A DNA stretch of 18,666 nt from the NCBI GenBank assembly GCA_036310525.1, contig JAXJRQ010000189.1:1-18666 (forward strand). Reading direction: 5' to 3'. Below are positions 1 to 6,548 of the stretch, piece by piece. The notes under the pieces were generated by a model that was not told where the DNA came from, did no database searches, and saw nothing but the letters and a program-made list of their open reading frames with translations. Within the stretch, counting starts at the first letter, position 1. Each line of letters begins with the position of its first letter. Source of the stretch: UBA4716 sp036310525 (lineage in GTDB: Bacteria > Bacillota > Clostridia > UBA1381). A program made the translations under genes and the position numbers.

Positions 1-85
1 GGTTACCCATATGGAACAAAAAGGACAAAATAATAAGTAAATTACACCTTTCCATCCGATTGCAGATATCTGTGGTTTATATTCT

Positions 86-1612
86 GTGGATGGTGTTCTG
101 TACGATAAGGATAATAAATTACTTGTTTGCCCACCTGCAAAAGATGCTTCTTTTGTAATTCAGTCTAACACTTCCAATATTGCCTCTTATGCATTTCATG
201 GTTGTGATAATATAACACAAATTGTTCTCCCAGAGAGTGTTAAAGATCTTTCAGAAGCAGCTTTTGCTGAATGTGATAAATTAACAACAGCTTCATTGCC
301 TAATACTTTAACTACAATTCCTAAAAAAGCTTTTTCGGGATGTCTGCAACTAACGAGCATTACTATTCCAGAAAATGTCACTTTGATTGAAGAATATGCT
401 TTCGAAAATTGTATAGCTCTAACCTCTATGATATTGCCTAACCATATTACAGAGATAAAAAATGGCACTTTTAGATCCTGCAAAAATCTAAATAGTATCA
501 ATTTCCCTGAGAAGATAGAAAGTATAGGTGATGATGCATTTTATGGATGTAAACTAAAAAAAGCTGTATTGCCTTATGGATTGAAAAATATTGGAATGTA
601 TGCTTTTTCAGGATGCTCACTATCAAACGGACTTTCGATTCCAGATACAGTAGAAGTGATATGTAAAAATGCTTTCTCGTCCACATATATTAAAGAAGTT
701 ACTCTTCCTAACAGTGTAATAACTCTAGAACCATATACTTTTTCTAATTGCACAAGCTTGCAAAAAATAGAACTACCAGATAGTATTATTAGTATTGGTG
801 CGTATGCCTTTTACATGTGTGATGATTTGACAATGGTAACCCTACCCAAAAACGTAAACACCATTGGAACTAGTGCTTTTCAAGGTTGTAGTGCGTTAGT
901 TTCAATGCAATTACCTGAAAACATAACTACTATTCCTAATAATATATTTGCTAATTGTTCTAACCTAAGTAGTGTGTCTATTCTTGGCAATGTTACTACA
1001 ATAGGAACATCTGCTTTTTCTAGGTGTACAAAATTACAGAATATCAATATTCCAAATAGTGTAAAAAAAATAGCCGAAAACGCATTTTATAACTGCAAAA
1101 ATTTAACTAATATAGAAATCCCTAACGGAGTAACAACTATTGAGGAATTGGTGTTTTATGGTAGCGGTTTGAAAAGTATATCATTACCATTGAGTGTTAC
1201 TAATATAGCTGATTCAGCATTTTCAGGCACATCGTATCTTTCTCAGATTAATTATTATGGTAATCAATCAGATTGGAACAACATAACAATTGGAAAAAAT
1301 AACTACTGCATCAAAGCAGAAAGTGTAAATTATGTTCCCAATATTTTAGCTGAAATTTCCGCTGACAATACAACTCATATCGTTGATGTCGTTTTGAAGA
1401 ACATAAATGATCCTTGTAAAATAATTATCGCAGGATATAAAGAAGACAGACTATCAAAAACGGATATTAGAGAAAATTCAACTGAGCTAATTAATTTTAC
1501 AATAAACGGAGATTTTGACGAAATAAAAATATTTGCATGGGATGTTAGCACATTGTCTCCAAAATGTGAAATGAAACTAGTTACTGATTCTGAATTTATT
1601 CAAATTTATTAG
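86..1612 (+). CDS. BspA-like leucine-rich-repeat (LRR_5) protein, N-terminally truncated
   Basis: The protein is a run of about 15 LRR_5 (BspA/Treponema-type) repeats of roughly 23 residues, with the pattern AF..C..L..I.LP..V..I. It is followed from about residue 390 by a non-repeat C-terminal domain containing KIFAWDVSTLSPKC. Such proteins are normally secreted or surface-exposed and bind host, mucin or polysaccharide ligands; the ligand here is unknown. The start is unreliable. The listed GTG has no ribosome binding site, and the same frame stays open back to base 41, just after an in-frame TAA at 38-40. The residues before it (ICGLYSVDGVLYDKDNK) are the middle of a normal BspA repeat, not an N-terminus, and there is no signal peptide. 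It therefore looks like the 3' part of a longer gene broken by a stop or frameshift. The C-terminal region is homologous to the end of the large LRR protein at 15565-18588. Function as LRR protein: confident. Intact gene: doubtful. Confidence 0.75.
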   Translation: MDGVLYDKDNKLLVCPPAKDASFVIQSNTSNIASYAFHGCDNITQIVLPESVKDLSEAAFAECDKLTTASLPNTLTTIPKKAFSGCLQLTSITIPENVTLIEEYAFENCIALTSMILPNHITEIKNGTFRSCKNLNSINFPEKIESIGDDAFYGCKLKKAVLPYGLKNIGMYAFSGCSLSNGLSIPDTVEVICKNAFSSTYIKEVTLPNSVITLEPYTFSNCTSLQKIELPDSIISIGAYAFYMCDDLTMVTLPKNVNTIGTSAFQGCSALVSMQLPENITTIPNNIFANCSNLSSVSILGNVTTIGTSAFSRCTKLQNINIPNSVKKIAENAFYNCKNLTNIEIPNGVTTIEELVFYGSGLKSISLPLSVTNIADSAFSGTSYLSQINYYGNQSDWNNITIGKNNYCIKAESVNYVPNILAEISADNTTHIVDVVLKNINDPCKIIIAGYKEDRLSKTDIRENSTELINFTINGDFDEIKIFAWDVSTLSPKCEMKLVTDSEFIQIY

Positions 1613-1638
1613 AGATAAATAAAGCAATATAATCTATA

Positions 1639-1667
1639 TAAAGCACAGCCATCGTGGCTGTGCTTTA
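1639..1667. terminator. Bidirectional hairpin between the convergent LRR gene and spoIVA
   Basis: A perfect 13 bp inverted repeat (TAAAGCACAGCCA and its complement) encloses a TCG loop. It lies between the stop of the LRR gene and the stop of the convergent spoIVA. Each strand ends its stem in only three T residues, so it is a strong hairpin with a short U tract that may serve both genes. Confidence 0.7.
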
Positions 1668-1679
1668 AAAACCCCCATT

Positions 1680-2921
1680 TTATGCGACTTCCAAAGACTT
1701 AGGTTTGTTACACATCATATGTATTGATGGTGCGCTTGCACGAAGTTTCACGCCGAATCTGCCGCCCTGTTTTACGATTTTTGGTTCATCGAGTGTCAGC
1801 TCTTCTGTAGATGGTGAGACAATTCCGTACCCATTTTCACGTACCTGATGCAGGGCAAATGAAATTTTGTCGTATTCCTTTTTCATTTTTCCTAGTTCAA
1901 TCAATAATGATAACAAATCCTCTTCGCTTGAGGTGGAAAATCCCGATTGTTCACAGATTGTCTTATAGAACAAATCTTGCGGAATTTCAATTTCCATTTT
2001 AACTGTGCCATCACCGAGATTAATGCCTTTGGTGTCCGCTTCCGCAATAAATTCACATTCTCCAAGAGAATTACACAGTCTGCGAACATCACGTATTTTG
2101 CGAATATCCGAAATTTTGTCCATGATTGCTGAATATATATCTTCTTTAAGCTGTATGTCTTTTTCGGGCACATCCAGCCATGTGGGAAGGGAAATATTAA
2201 TTTCGCTTAGAGGAAACTCAAACAGCACTGTTTCAATAATATTATGTATGTCGTTTGCATCAAGCTCCTGGCAGTTAACTGCAACAACGGGTACATTGTG
2301 TTTTTCCATGAGCTGTCTCTTTAACTGCTGAGCATGGATAGAGTCCGGTTCTGTTGAATTTAATAGAACAACAAAAGGCTTGTTGATTTCCTTGAGTTCA
2401 TTTATTACCCTGTTTTCGGCTTCGATATAATCTTCTCTGTCAATTTCCGTTATTGAGCCGTCGGTTGTAACTACGAGACCGATTGTTGAGTGTTCGGTAA
2501 TTACTTTTTTTGTACCTATTTCAGCGGCTTTATTAAAAGCTACCGGATAATCAAACCAGGGTGTCTGAACCATTCTCGGCTCACCGTCTTCCGAGTAGCC
2601 GAGTGAATTGTCCACAATATATCCGACGCAGTCAATCATGCGTACTTTCATGTGCGCATTATCACCGAGCGATATTTCGACCGCTTCATTCGGAATGAAT
2701 TTCGGCTCGGTAGTCATGATTGTTCTGCCTGCTGCCGACTGCGGCAGTTCGTCACGGGTACGTTCTGCCTGATAAGTGTTTGTAATGTTTGGAATGACGA
2801 GCATATCCATGAATTTTTTGATAAATGTTGATTTGCCGGTCCGTACAGGTCCAACCACACCTATGTACACATCTCCTCCGTTGCGTTCGGCAATATCATT
2901 GTAAATGCTGTATTCTTCCAC
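1680..2921 (-). CDS. spoIVA: Stage IV sporulation protein A, C-terminally truncated
   Basis: SpoIVA is the ATP-hydrolysing morphogenetic protein that polymerises on the forespore membrane and anchors the spore coat. The N-terminus EEYSIYNDIAERNGG is typical. The P-loop GPVRTGKST (residues 24-32, Lys30) is intact, as are LPQSAAGRTIMTTEPKF, the MIDCVGY Walker B-like strand and the EHSTIGLVVTTDGSI segment. The start is taken as GTG at 2921 because an AAGGAGGA box (2929-2936) sits 7 bases ahead; a TTG at 2948 would place that box inside the gene. The protein is 413 residues against about 492 in Bacillus subtilis. It follows the family up to RFGVKLRASAPSIHM, then ends with the unrelated tail CNKPKSLEVA where about 80 more residues are expected. 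The missing part is the conserved C-terminal domain, so function may be altered or lost. The next gene downstream is the broken LRR gene. Confidence 0.93.
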   Translation of the reverse strand: MEEYSIYNDIAERNGGDVYIGVVGPVRTGKSTFIKKFMDMLVIPNITNTYQAERTRDELPQSAAGRTIMTTEPKFIPNEAVEISLGDNAHMKVRMIDCVGYIVDNSLGYSEDGEPRMVQTPWFDYPVAFNKAAEIGTKKVITEHSTIGLVVTTDGSITEIDREDYIEAENRVINELKEINKPFVVLLNSTEPDSIHAQQLKRQLMEKHNVPVVAVNCQELDANDIHNIIETVLFEFPLSEINISLPTWLDVPEKDIQLKEDIYSAIMDKISDIRKIRDVRRLCNSLGECEFIAEADTKGINLGDGTVKMEIEIPQDLFYKTICEQSGFSTSSEEDLLSLLIELGKMKKEYDKISFALHQVRENGYGIVSPSTEELTLDEPKIVKQGGRFGVKLRASAPSIHMMCNKPKSLEVA

Positions 2922-2943
2922 GTTTATTTCCTCCTTGAATTCC

Positions 2944-2995
2944 GGCAAAATTTTGCCTGTACTTTTTTCACTTCGGCAAATACATTATAGCCGAA
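2944..2995 (-). promoter_or_regulatory. Possible spoIVA control region with two inverted repeats
   Basis: In the spoIVA upstream region a perfect 14 bp palindrome, GGCAAAATTTTGCC (2944-2957), lies just upstream of the ribosome binding site. A second inverted repeat, TTCGGC/GCCGAA (2972-2977 and 2990-2995), brackets a minus-strand TATAAT (2984-2989). I cannot match a convincing sigma-E promoter, the family's usual control, and no good -35 stands 17 bases from the TATAAT. The rest of the roughly 300-base gap between spoIVA and rpsF holds the rpsF promoter and leader. Confidence 0.3.
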
Positions 2996-3118
2996 AAGCA
3001 AATGAAATCTGTCACCGCTTATAGGGACATCTTTCTTTTTGTTATATGTATATGCGCAGTAAAAACAAGTATGAATAAAATTATTTTATGAGTATAATAA
3101 AAAAATCAATATAAAAGC

Positions 3119-3147
3119 TTGACAAAAGGAAAAAAATGATATATAAT
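3119..3147 (+). promoter_or_regulatory. Consensus sigma-A promoter of rpsF-ssb-rpsR
   Basis: TTGACA (3119-3124), a 17-base spacer and TATAAT (3142-3147) match the vegetative consensus exactly. The expected start of transcription is around 3154, giving a leader of about 68 bases before rpsF. A strong constitutive promoter suits a ribosomal protein operon. Confidence 0.9.
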
Positions 3148-3153
3148 AATTCA

Positions 3154-3204
3154 GTCTGTGAAACAGACATCCTTGCCCGAAGACAGGCTTCGGGACTAAA
3201 GTCC
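3154..3204 (+). promoter_or_regulatory. Structured rpsF leader, candidate S6:S18 autoregulatory site
   Basis: The leader holds two hairpins: GTCTGT/ACAGAC with a GAA loop (3154-3168), and CCCGAAG/CTTCGGG with an ACAGG loop (3176-3194). A short alternative pairing, GGAC/GTCC, at 3193-3204 overlaps the second stem and lies next to the ribosome binding site. Many bacterial rpsF leaders bind the S6:S18 complex for feedback repression. This leader is in the right place, but I could not confirm the family's defining bulged element by eye. Confidence 0.45.
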
Positions 3205-3221
3205 ATAAGGAGGTGCAAAAG

Positions 3222-3524
3222 ATGGCTGAAAAAATCATAAACAGCTATGAAACAATTTTTATCATTGACGCAACAATTGATGAGGACGGCATTAATGCAT
3301 TAAAGGATAAGTTTACATCACTTATTCAGGCAAATGGTGAACTCGAATCTGTTGACGAGTGGGGCAAGAGAAGACTTGCTTACGAAATTAATGACAGAAC
3401 AGAGGGCATTTACGTTCTCGCAAACTTCAAGGCTGAACCGGATTTCCCGAAGGAGCTTGACAGACAGTACAAGATCACTGACGGTATCCTCAGAACAATC
3501 ATCATCAAGAAGGATGAAGAATAA
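3222..3524 (+). CDS. rpsF: 30S ribosomal protein S6
   Basis: S6 is a small-subunit platform protein that binds 16S rRNA as a heterodimer with S18. The sequence has the family signature DEWGKRRLAYEINDRTEGIYVL and the C-terminal strand DGILRTIIIKKDEE. At 100 residues it is of normal length. ATG at 3222 is chosen over GTG at 3213 because AAGGAGG (3207-3213) lies 8 bases upstream of it, and GTG would overlap that box. It is the first gene of rpsF-ssb-rpsR, 24 bases ahead of ssb. Confidence 0.97.
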   Translation: MAEKIINSYETIFIIDATIDEDGINALKDKFTSLIQANGELESVDEWGKRRLAYEINDRTEGIYVLANFKAEPDFPKELDRQYKITDGILRTIIIKKDEE

Positions 3525-3548
3525 TCGTTTTAAGGAAGCGGTGAAGTT

Positions 3549-4013
3549 ATGAACAAAGTTATTTTAGTAGGAAATCTTTCAAGAGATCCCGAACTGCGCC
3601 AGACTCCTAACGGTGTGAGCGTAGCACGTTTCAGTGTTGCGGTAAGCAGACGTTTTTCGAGGGACGGTCAGCAGCAGACTGATTTTATCGAGTGTGTTGC
3701 ATGGCGTCAGCAGGCAGAATTTCTGTGTAAATATTTCCAGAAAGGCAGCGGTATTCAGCTGTGCGGCAGCATCCAGACAAGAAGCTGGGATGGACAGGAT
3801 GGCAAAAAGCACTATGCAACAGAAGTTGTTGCGGACGAGCTTTCATTCAATGGTCCGAAGCGTCAGTCGCAGGACGGATACCAGAACGGATTCCAGGCTA
3901 ATCCCTCAGGCGGATTCAGCGCTCCCATGCAGGAGCAGCCTTCATTCGGCGGCGATTTTGATGACGCCGGTTTTGCTGATATTGATGGCTCAGAGGATGA
4001 TTTACCGTTCTGA
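3549..4013 (+). CDS. ssb: Single-stranded DNA-binding protein
   Basis: SSB coats single-stranded DNA in replication, recombination and repair, and recruits partners through its acidic tip. The N-terminal OB fold (about residues 1-105) shows the typical MNKVILVGNLSRDPELR start, VARFSVAV, TDFIECVAWRQQAEF and GSIQTRSWDGQDG. A Gln/Gly/Phe/Pro-rich disordered linker follows, and the protein ends in DDLPF, the conserved partner-binding tip. The length (154 residues) is normal. A GGAAG-type ribosome binding site precedes the ATG. It sits between rpsF and rpsR as in most Firmicutes. Confidence 0.97.
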   Translation: MNKVILVGNLSRDPELRQTPNGVSVARFSVAVSRRFSRDGQQQTDFIECVAWRQQAEFLCKYFQKGSGIQLCGSIQTRSWDGQDGKKHYATEVVADELSFNGPKRQSQDGYQNGFQANPSGGFSAPMQEQPSFGGDFDDAGFADIDGSEDDLPF

Positions 4014-4043
4014 CAATGATAGAAAATTAAGGAGGAAATACTC

Positions 4044-4289
4044 ATGGCTGAAAGAAGCGAGAGACCTGCAAGAGCAAGAAGACCTAAGAAAAAGGTTTGT
4101 ATGTTCTGTGTTGATAAGGTTGAAAGCATAGATTACAAAGATACTGCAAAGTTGAGAAGATACGTTTCAGAAAGAGGCAAGATTGTTCCCAGACGTATCA
4201 GCGGTAACTGTGCTAAGCATCAGAGACAGCTTACGGTTGCTATAAAGCGCGCAAGAATAGTTGCTTTACTTCCGTTCGTTGCAGAATAA
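4044..4289 (+). CDS. rpsR: 30S ribosomal protein S18
   Basis: S18 pairs with S6 on the small-subunit platform. The core DYKDTAKLRRYVSERGKI followed by PRRISGNCAKHQRQL is diagnostic. Cysteines 19 and 22 (CMFC) with Cys56 and His59 (CAKH) form the metal-binding set of the zinc-containing C+ form, so this is the zinc-dependent paralogue type. An AAGGAGG box lies 8 bases before the ATG. It is the last gene of the operon and is followed directly by a strong terminator. Confidence 0.97.
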   Translation: MAERSERPARARRPKKKVCMFCVDKVESIDYKDTAKLRRYVSERGKIVPRRISGNCAKHQRQLTVAIKRARIVALLPFVAE

Positions 4290-4304
4290 TTATAGAATTT
4301 ATGC

Positions 4305-4338
4305 AGACAAAGCTCTTACGGGAGTTTTGTCTGTTTTT
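4305..4338 (+). terminator. Rho-independent terminator of rpsF-ssb-rpsR
   Basis: An 11 bp stem (AGACAAAGCTC at 4305-4315 with GAGTTTTGTCT at 4322-4332, one G-U pair) carries a six-base loop and is followed by GTTTTT. It lies 15 bases after the rpsR stop. Confidence 0.92.
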
Positions 4339-4391
4339 ATCTTTGTTGTGAATAGGTTCGCAGTGGCGGACAGAAAGGTGTTTTTACTGTT

Positions 4392-5249
4392 ATGGATTTG
4401 ACTTCTCCAGAGGTTATAAAAAAAATACGTGCAAAATTTGATTTTAACTTCAAAAAAGGTCTCGGACAGAATTTTCTTACATCGGGTGATGTAATTGACA
4501 AGATAACATACGCCGCAGACCCTTGTGACGGTGTACTTGAAATAGGTCCGGGATTTGGTGTGCTTACGCAGTCTCTGGCTGAAAATTCGCCAAAGGTTGT
4601 AAGTGTTGAGATTGATGAACGTCTTAACGAAGTGCTCGAATTTACACTTGCAGATTACGATAATGTGAAAATTATCAACAGCGACGTTCTTAAAATTGAT
4701 TTAAAAGAGCTTATAAAGAATGAATTTGGCGACAAAAAAATAAGTGTTGCCGCAAATCTGCCGTACTATATAACCACGCCTATAATTACAAAGCTGATTG
4801 AAGAAAAGCTTAATATAAAAAATATTGTGGTTATGGTGCAAAAGGAAGTTGCTTTACGTATGCAGGCGAAGCCCGGTACAAAGGACTACGGTGCAATAAC
4901 GCTTTTGTGTCTTTATTATACGCAGCCGTCTATAGTGACAAATGTGCCTGCAAGCCTGTTTGTACCACCGCCCAAGGTGGACAGTGCGGTGTTAAAGCTT
5001 GATATGCTTGAAGAGCCGAGAGTAAAGGTTCTTGATGAGAAGATGTTTTTCAGAGTTGTAAAGGCGGCTTTTTCGCAAAGACGAAAAACTCTGTTGAATT
5101 GTCTTTCGTCTGCATTTCCCATTCCGAAAGAACAGCTTTCTAAGCTTATGGAGGATACGGGAATTTTACCGACAAGACGCGGAGAAACTCTTGATATAGA
5201 AGAATTTGCAAAGCTTTCAGATTGTATCTGTAGTTTTTTGCAGAAATAA
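4392..5249 (+). CDS. rsmA: 16S rRNA dimethyladenosine transferase RsmA (KsgA)
   Basis: The enzyme transfers four methyl groups from SAM to the two adjacent adenosines near the 3' end of 16S rRNA (A1518/A1519, E. coli numbering) during late 30S assembly. The sequence shows KGLGQNFL (22-29), the SAM-binding EIGPGFGVLT (50-59), the SVEIDERL acidic loop, and the catalytic NLPYYITTPI (122-131). The C-terminal part has the family's VPPPKVDSAVL and AAFSQRRKTLLNCL. At 285 residues it is full length. A GAAAGGTG box precedes the ATG. No strong promoter is visible in the short gap after the rpsR terminator. A small regulator gene follows 11 bases later and is probably co-transcribed. Confidence 0.96.
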   Translation: MDLTSPEVIKKIRAKFDFNFKKGLGQNFLTSGDVIDKITYAADPCDGVLEIGPGFGVLTQSLAENSPKVVSVEIDERLNEVLEFTLADYDNVKIINSDVLKIDLKELIKNEFGDKKISVAANLPYYITTPIITKLIEEKLNIKNIVVMVQKEVALRMQAKPGTKDYGAITLLCLYYTQPSIVTNVPASLFVPPPKVDSAVLKLDMLEEPRVKVLDEKMFFRVVKAAFSQRRKTLLNCLSSAFPIPKEQLSKLMEDTGILPTRRGETLDIEEFAKLSDCICSFLQK

Positions 5250-5260
5250 GGAGAGCAACA

Positions 5261-5485
5261 ATGAGAATATCTGTAGGTGAAAAAATCACTATTTTAAGAA
5301 AACGTAATAATCTTTCGGTAGCGAAGCTTGCAGAACAAGCAGAAATAAGTGTTGCAACTATTATAAGCTATGAAAAAAGGAAGACAATACCGTCGGTAGA
5401 TAATGCCATTAAAATAGCAATGGCACTGAATGTTCCGATTGATGATTTAATATCATTTTCGACATCGGAAGAAGAGTCAGTGTGA
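5261..5485 (+). CDS. Small XRE/Cro-type helix-turn-helix regulator
   Basis: This 74-residue protein is essentially one HTH_3 (Cro/CI) domain. It has GEKITILRKRNNLSVAKLAE, the recognition region AEISVATIISYEKRK, then PSVDNAIKIAMALNVPIDDLI. It has no sensor or catalytic domain. AAGGAGA lies 7 bases before the ATG, and the gene starts 11 bases after rsmA, so it should share its transcript. No toxin-like neighbour exists, so an antitoxin role is not supported; its target is unknown. Confidence 0.88.
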   Translation: MRISVGEKITILRKRNNLSVAKLAEQAEISVATIISYEKRKTIPSVDNAIKIAMALNVPIDDLISFSTSEEESV

Positions 5486-5504
5486 TTATGCGAAATTGAA
5501 AATA

Positions 5505-5726
5505 TTAAAGCTGAAAATCCTCAGGACTAAAGTTTCCTGTGGATTTTTTTCGTCTGCGTACGGGACGTTTTAAAATATCATATGCAAAAAAATCGCAAGC
5601 TTCCTTATTAAGCGGCACAACTTCGCCATTACGGTGAGTGCATTGCATGTGTGTTTCATTTCCTGGAATTTTCTTCGCTTTTACGCACAGAGCGCAGATT
5701 TTATTTATATCGGGTGAATATATCAT
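5505..5726 (-). CDS. Small conserved-looking four-cysteine protein of unknown function
   Basis: A 73-residue protein with CALC (Cys11, Cys14), Cys29 with nearby His31, and Cys44, a spacing that would suit one metal site such as zinc. A basic stretch, KRPVRRRKK (53-61), follows. AGGAG stands 7 bases ahead of the ATG, which supports real translation. I do not recognise the family with certainty; similar short YSP...CALC proteins seem to recur in Clostridia, but that is recollection rather than a search result. It lies downstream of the zinc-ribbon/SH3 gene on the same strand, separated by a hairpin. No function is proposed. Confidence 0.75.
   Translation of the reverse strand: MIYSPDINKICALCVKAKKIPGNETHMQCTHRNGEVVPLNKEACDFFAYDILKRPVRRRKKSTGNFSPEDFQL
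5514..5550 (+). terminator. Terminator of the rsmA-HTH unit, inside the convergent gene's 3' end
   Basis: AAAATCC-T-CAGGA (5514-5526) pairs with TCCTG-T-GGATTTT (from 5535), with one central T-T mismatch, and a run of seven T follows. It terminates plus-strand transcription. The same bases encode the last residues of the convergent small cysteine protein, so the two functions overlap. Confidence 0.82.
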
Positions 5727-5743
5727 GATAAATCTCCTATACT

Positions 5744-5783
5744 AAAGTATTCAGGACTGCAAATGCAGCCCTGAATACTTTTT
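5744..5783. terminator. Hairpin between the SH3b gene and the small cysteine gene
   Basis: AAAGTATTCAGG (5744-5755) pairs with CCTGAATACTTT (5770-5781). After one A-C mismatch the stem continues as CTGC/GCAG with an AAAT loop. On the plus strand TT and more AT-rich sequence follow. On the minus strand, the direction of the neighbouring genes, the U tract is short and the next gene's ribosome binding site starts within about 10 bases. It may act as a partial terminator or processing hairpin on the minus transcript. Confidence 0.7.
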
Positions 5784-5784
5784 A

Positions 5785-6516
5785 TTATTGCAGATATGAT
5801 GCCAAAGCATATCCTACATAGCCGTTATAACGTATTTTATAAAATCCGTTTGATGCTGTTGAGATAAAGTCAACATGAGCGCCGAGCGGAATAGTTGTAA
5901 TTCTGTCTGCGTTTGTTGATGGTGATTGTCTTAATGAAATCCATTCGTCACAGTTTACAACTCTCATTGTATTATCATAGCTTACGGATTGTTCGGGTGA
6001 AGAAGAGAGATATGATGCAAGTGCATATCCACGTTTTCCGTTGTAGCTCACCTTATAAAAACCGTTTTCTGCATTGGAGACAAATCCTACGCTTGCACCA
6101 AGCGGAATTTTTACTATTTCTTCAGCGGATGTAGAAGGTGCTGTTCTAAGTGTGATATACTCATTACACTTAACAACATACATTACCGAAAGAATGGTTT
6201 CTTCGGTAATTGGAGGCGGTGTCTGGATGGTATCCGTAGGCTCAGGTGTTGCAATAACCACTACAGGCTCGGGTGTGGTGGCATTTTCGGTTGGCTGAGG
6301 CTCGTTATTGTCGGATGATGCCATTATTATTGCTGCAGCAACTACAGCTACTGCAACAACTATCGCCGCAATAATAATTATCAGCATGTTGTTGTTTTTT
6401 TGAGGTGGTGAAACGGATAATGGGGATTGCTGTGATGTCACTTCAATTCTTTCTCCGCACACGTTGCAGAACATTGCGTCCTGCTGTAATTCTGCTCCGC
6501 AGTTAGTACATTTCAT
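5785..6516 (-). CDS. Zinc-ribbon membrane protein with two extracellular SH3b domains
   Basis: The order is a short zinc ribbon (MKCTNCGAEL...FCNVCG; Cys3, Cys6, Cys17, Cys20), a linker, one transmembrane helix (about 44-65), a Pro/Thr-rich stalk (70-105) and two bacterial SH3 domains (about 114-170 and 185-243). Each SH3b domain ends in GFYK..YNG..GYALASYL. The layout implies a cytoplasmic ribbon and SH3b domains outside the membrane, where such domains commonly bind peptidoglycan. No catalytic domain is present, so a structural or sensing role in the cell wall is likely. AAGGA lies 12 bases before the ATG. The gene begins 32 bases after the M14 carboxypeptidase stop on the same strand, so the two are probably co-transcribed and may work together at the wall. 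Confidence 0.88.
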   Translation of the reverse strand: MKCTNCGAELQQDAMFCNVCGERIEVTSQQSPLSVSPPQKNNNMLIIIIAAIVVAVAVVAAAIIMASSDNNEPQPTENATTPEPVVVIATPEPTDTIQTPPPITEETILSVMYVVKCNEYITLRTAPSTSAEEIVKIPLGASVGFVSNAENGFYKVSYNGKRGYALASYLSSSPEQSVSYDNTMRVVNCDEWISLRQSPSTNADRITTIPLGAHVDFISTASNGFYKIRYNGYVGYALASYLQ

Positions 6517-6548
6517 TTTTCAACCATTCCTTTCTCATAACCCTTGTT

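Noticed and set aside
1600..1700. Missing spoIVA C-terminus present in another frame downstream of the stop
   Set aside because: The minus-strand sequence after the stop is a hairpin and then the antisense of the LRR gene; no SpoIVA-like sequence is seen.
5261..5485. The small XRE protein as an antitoxin of a toxin-antitoxin pair
   Set aside because: No toxin-like ORF is adjacent on the same strand; the preceding gene is rsmA and the next gene is convergent.
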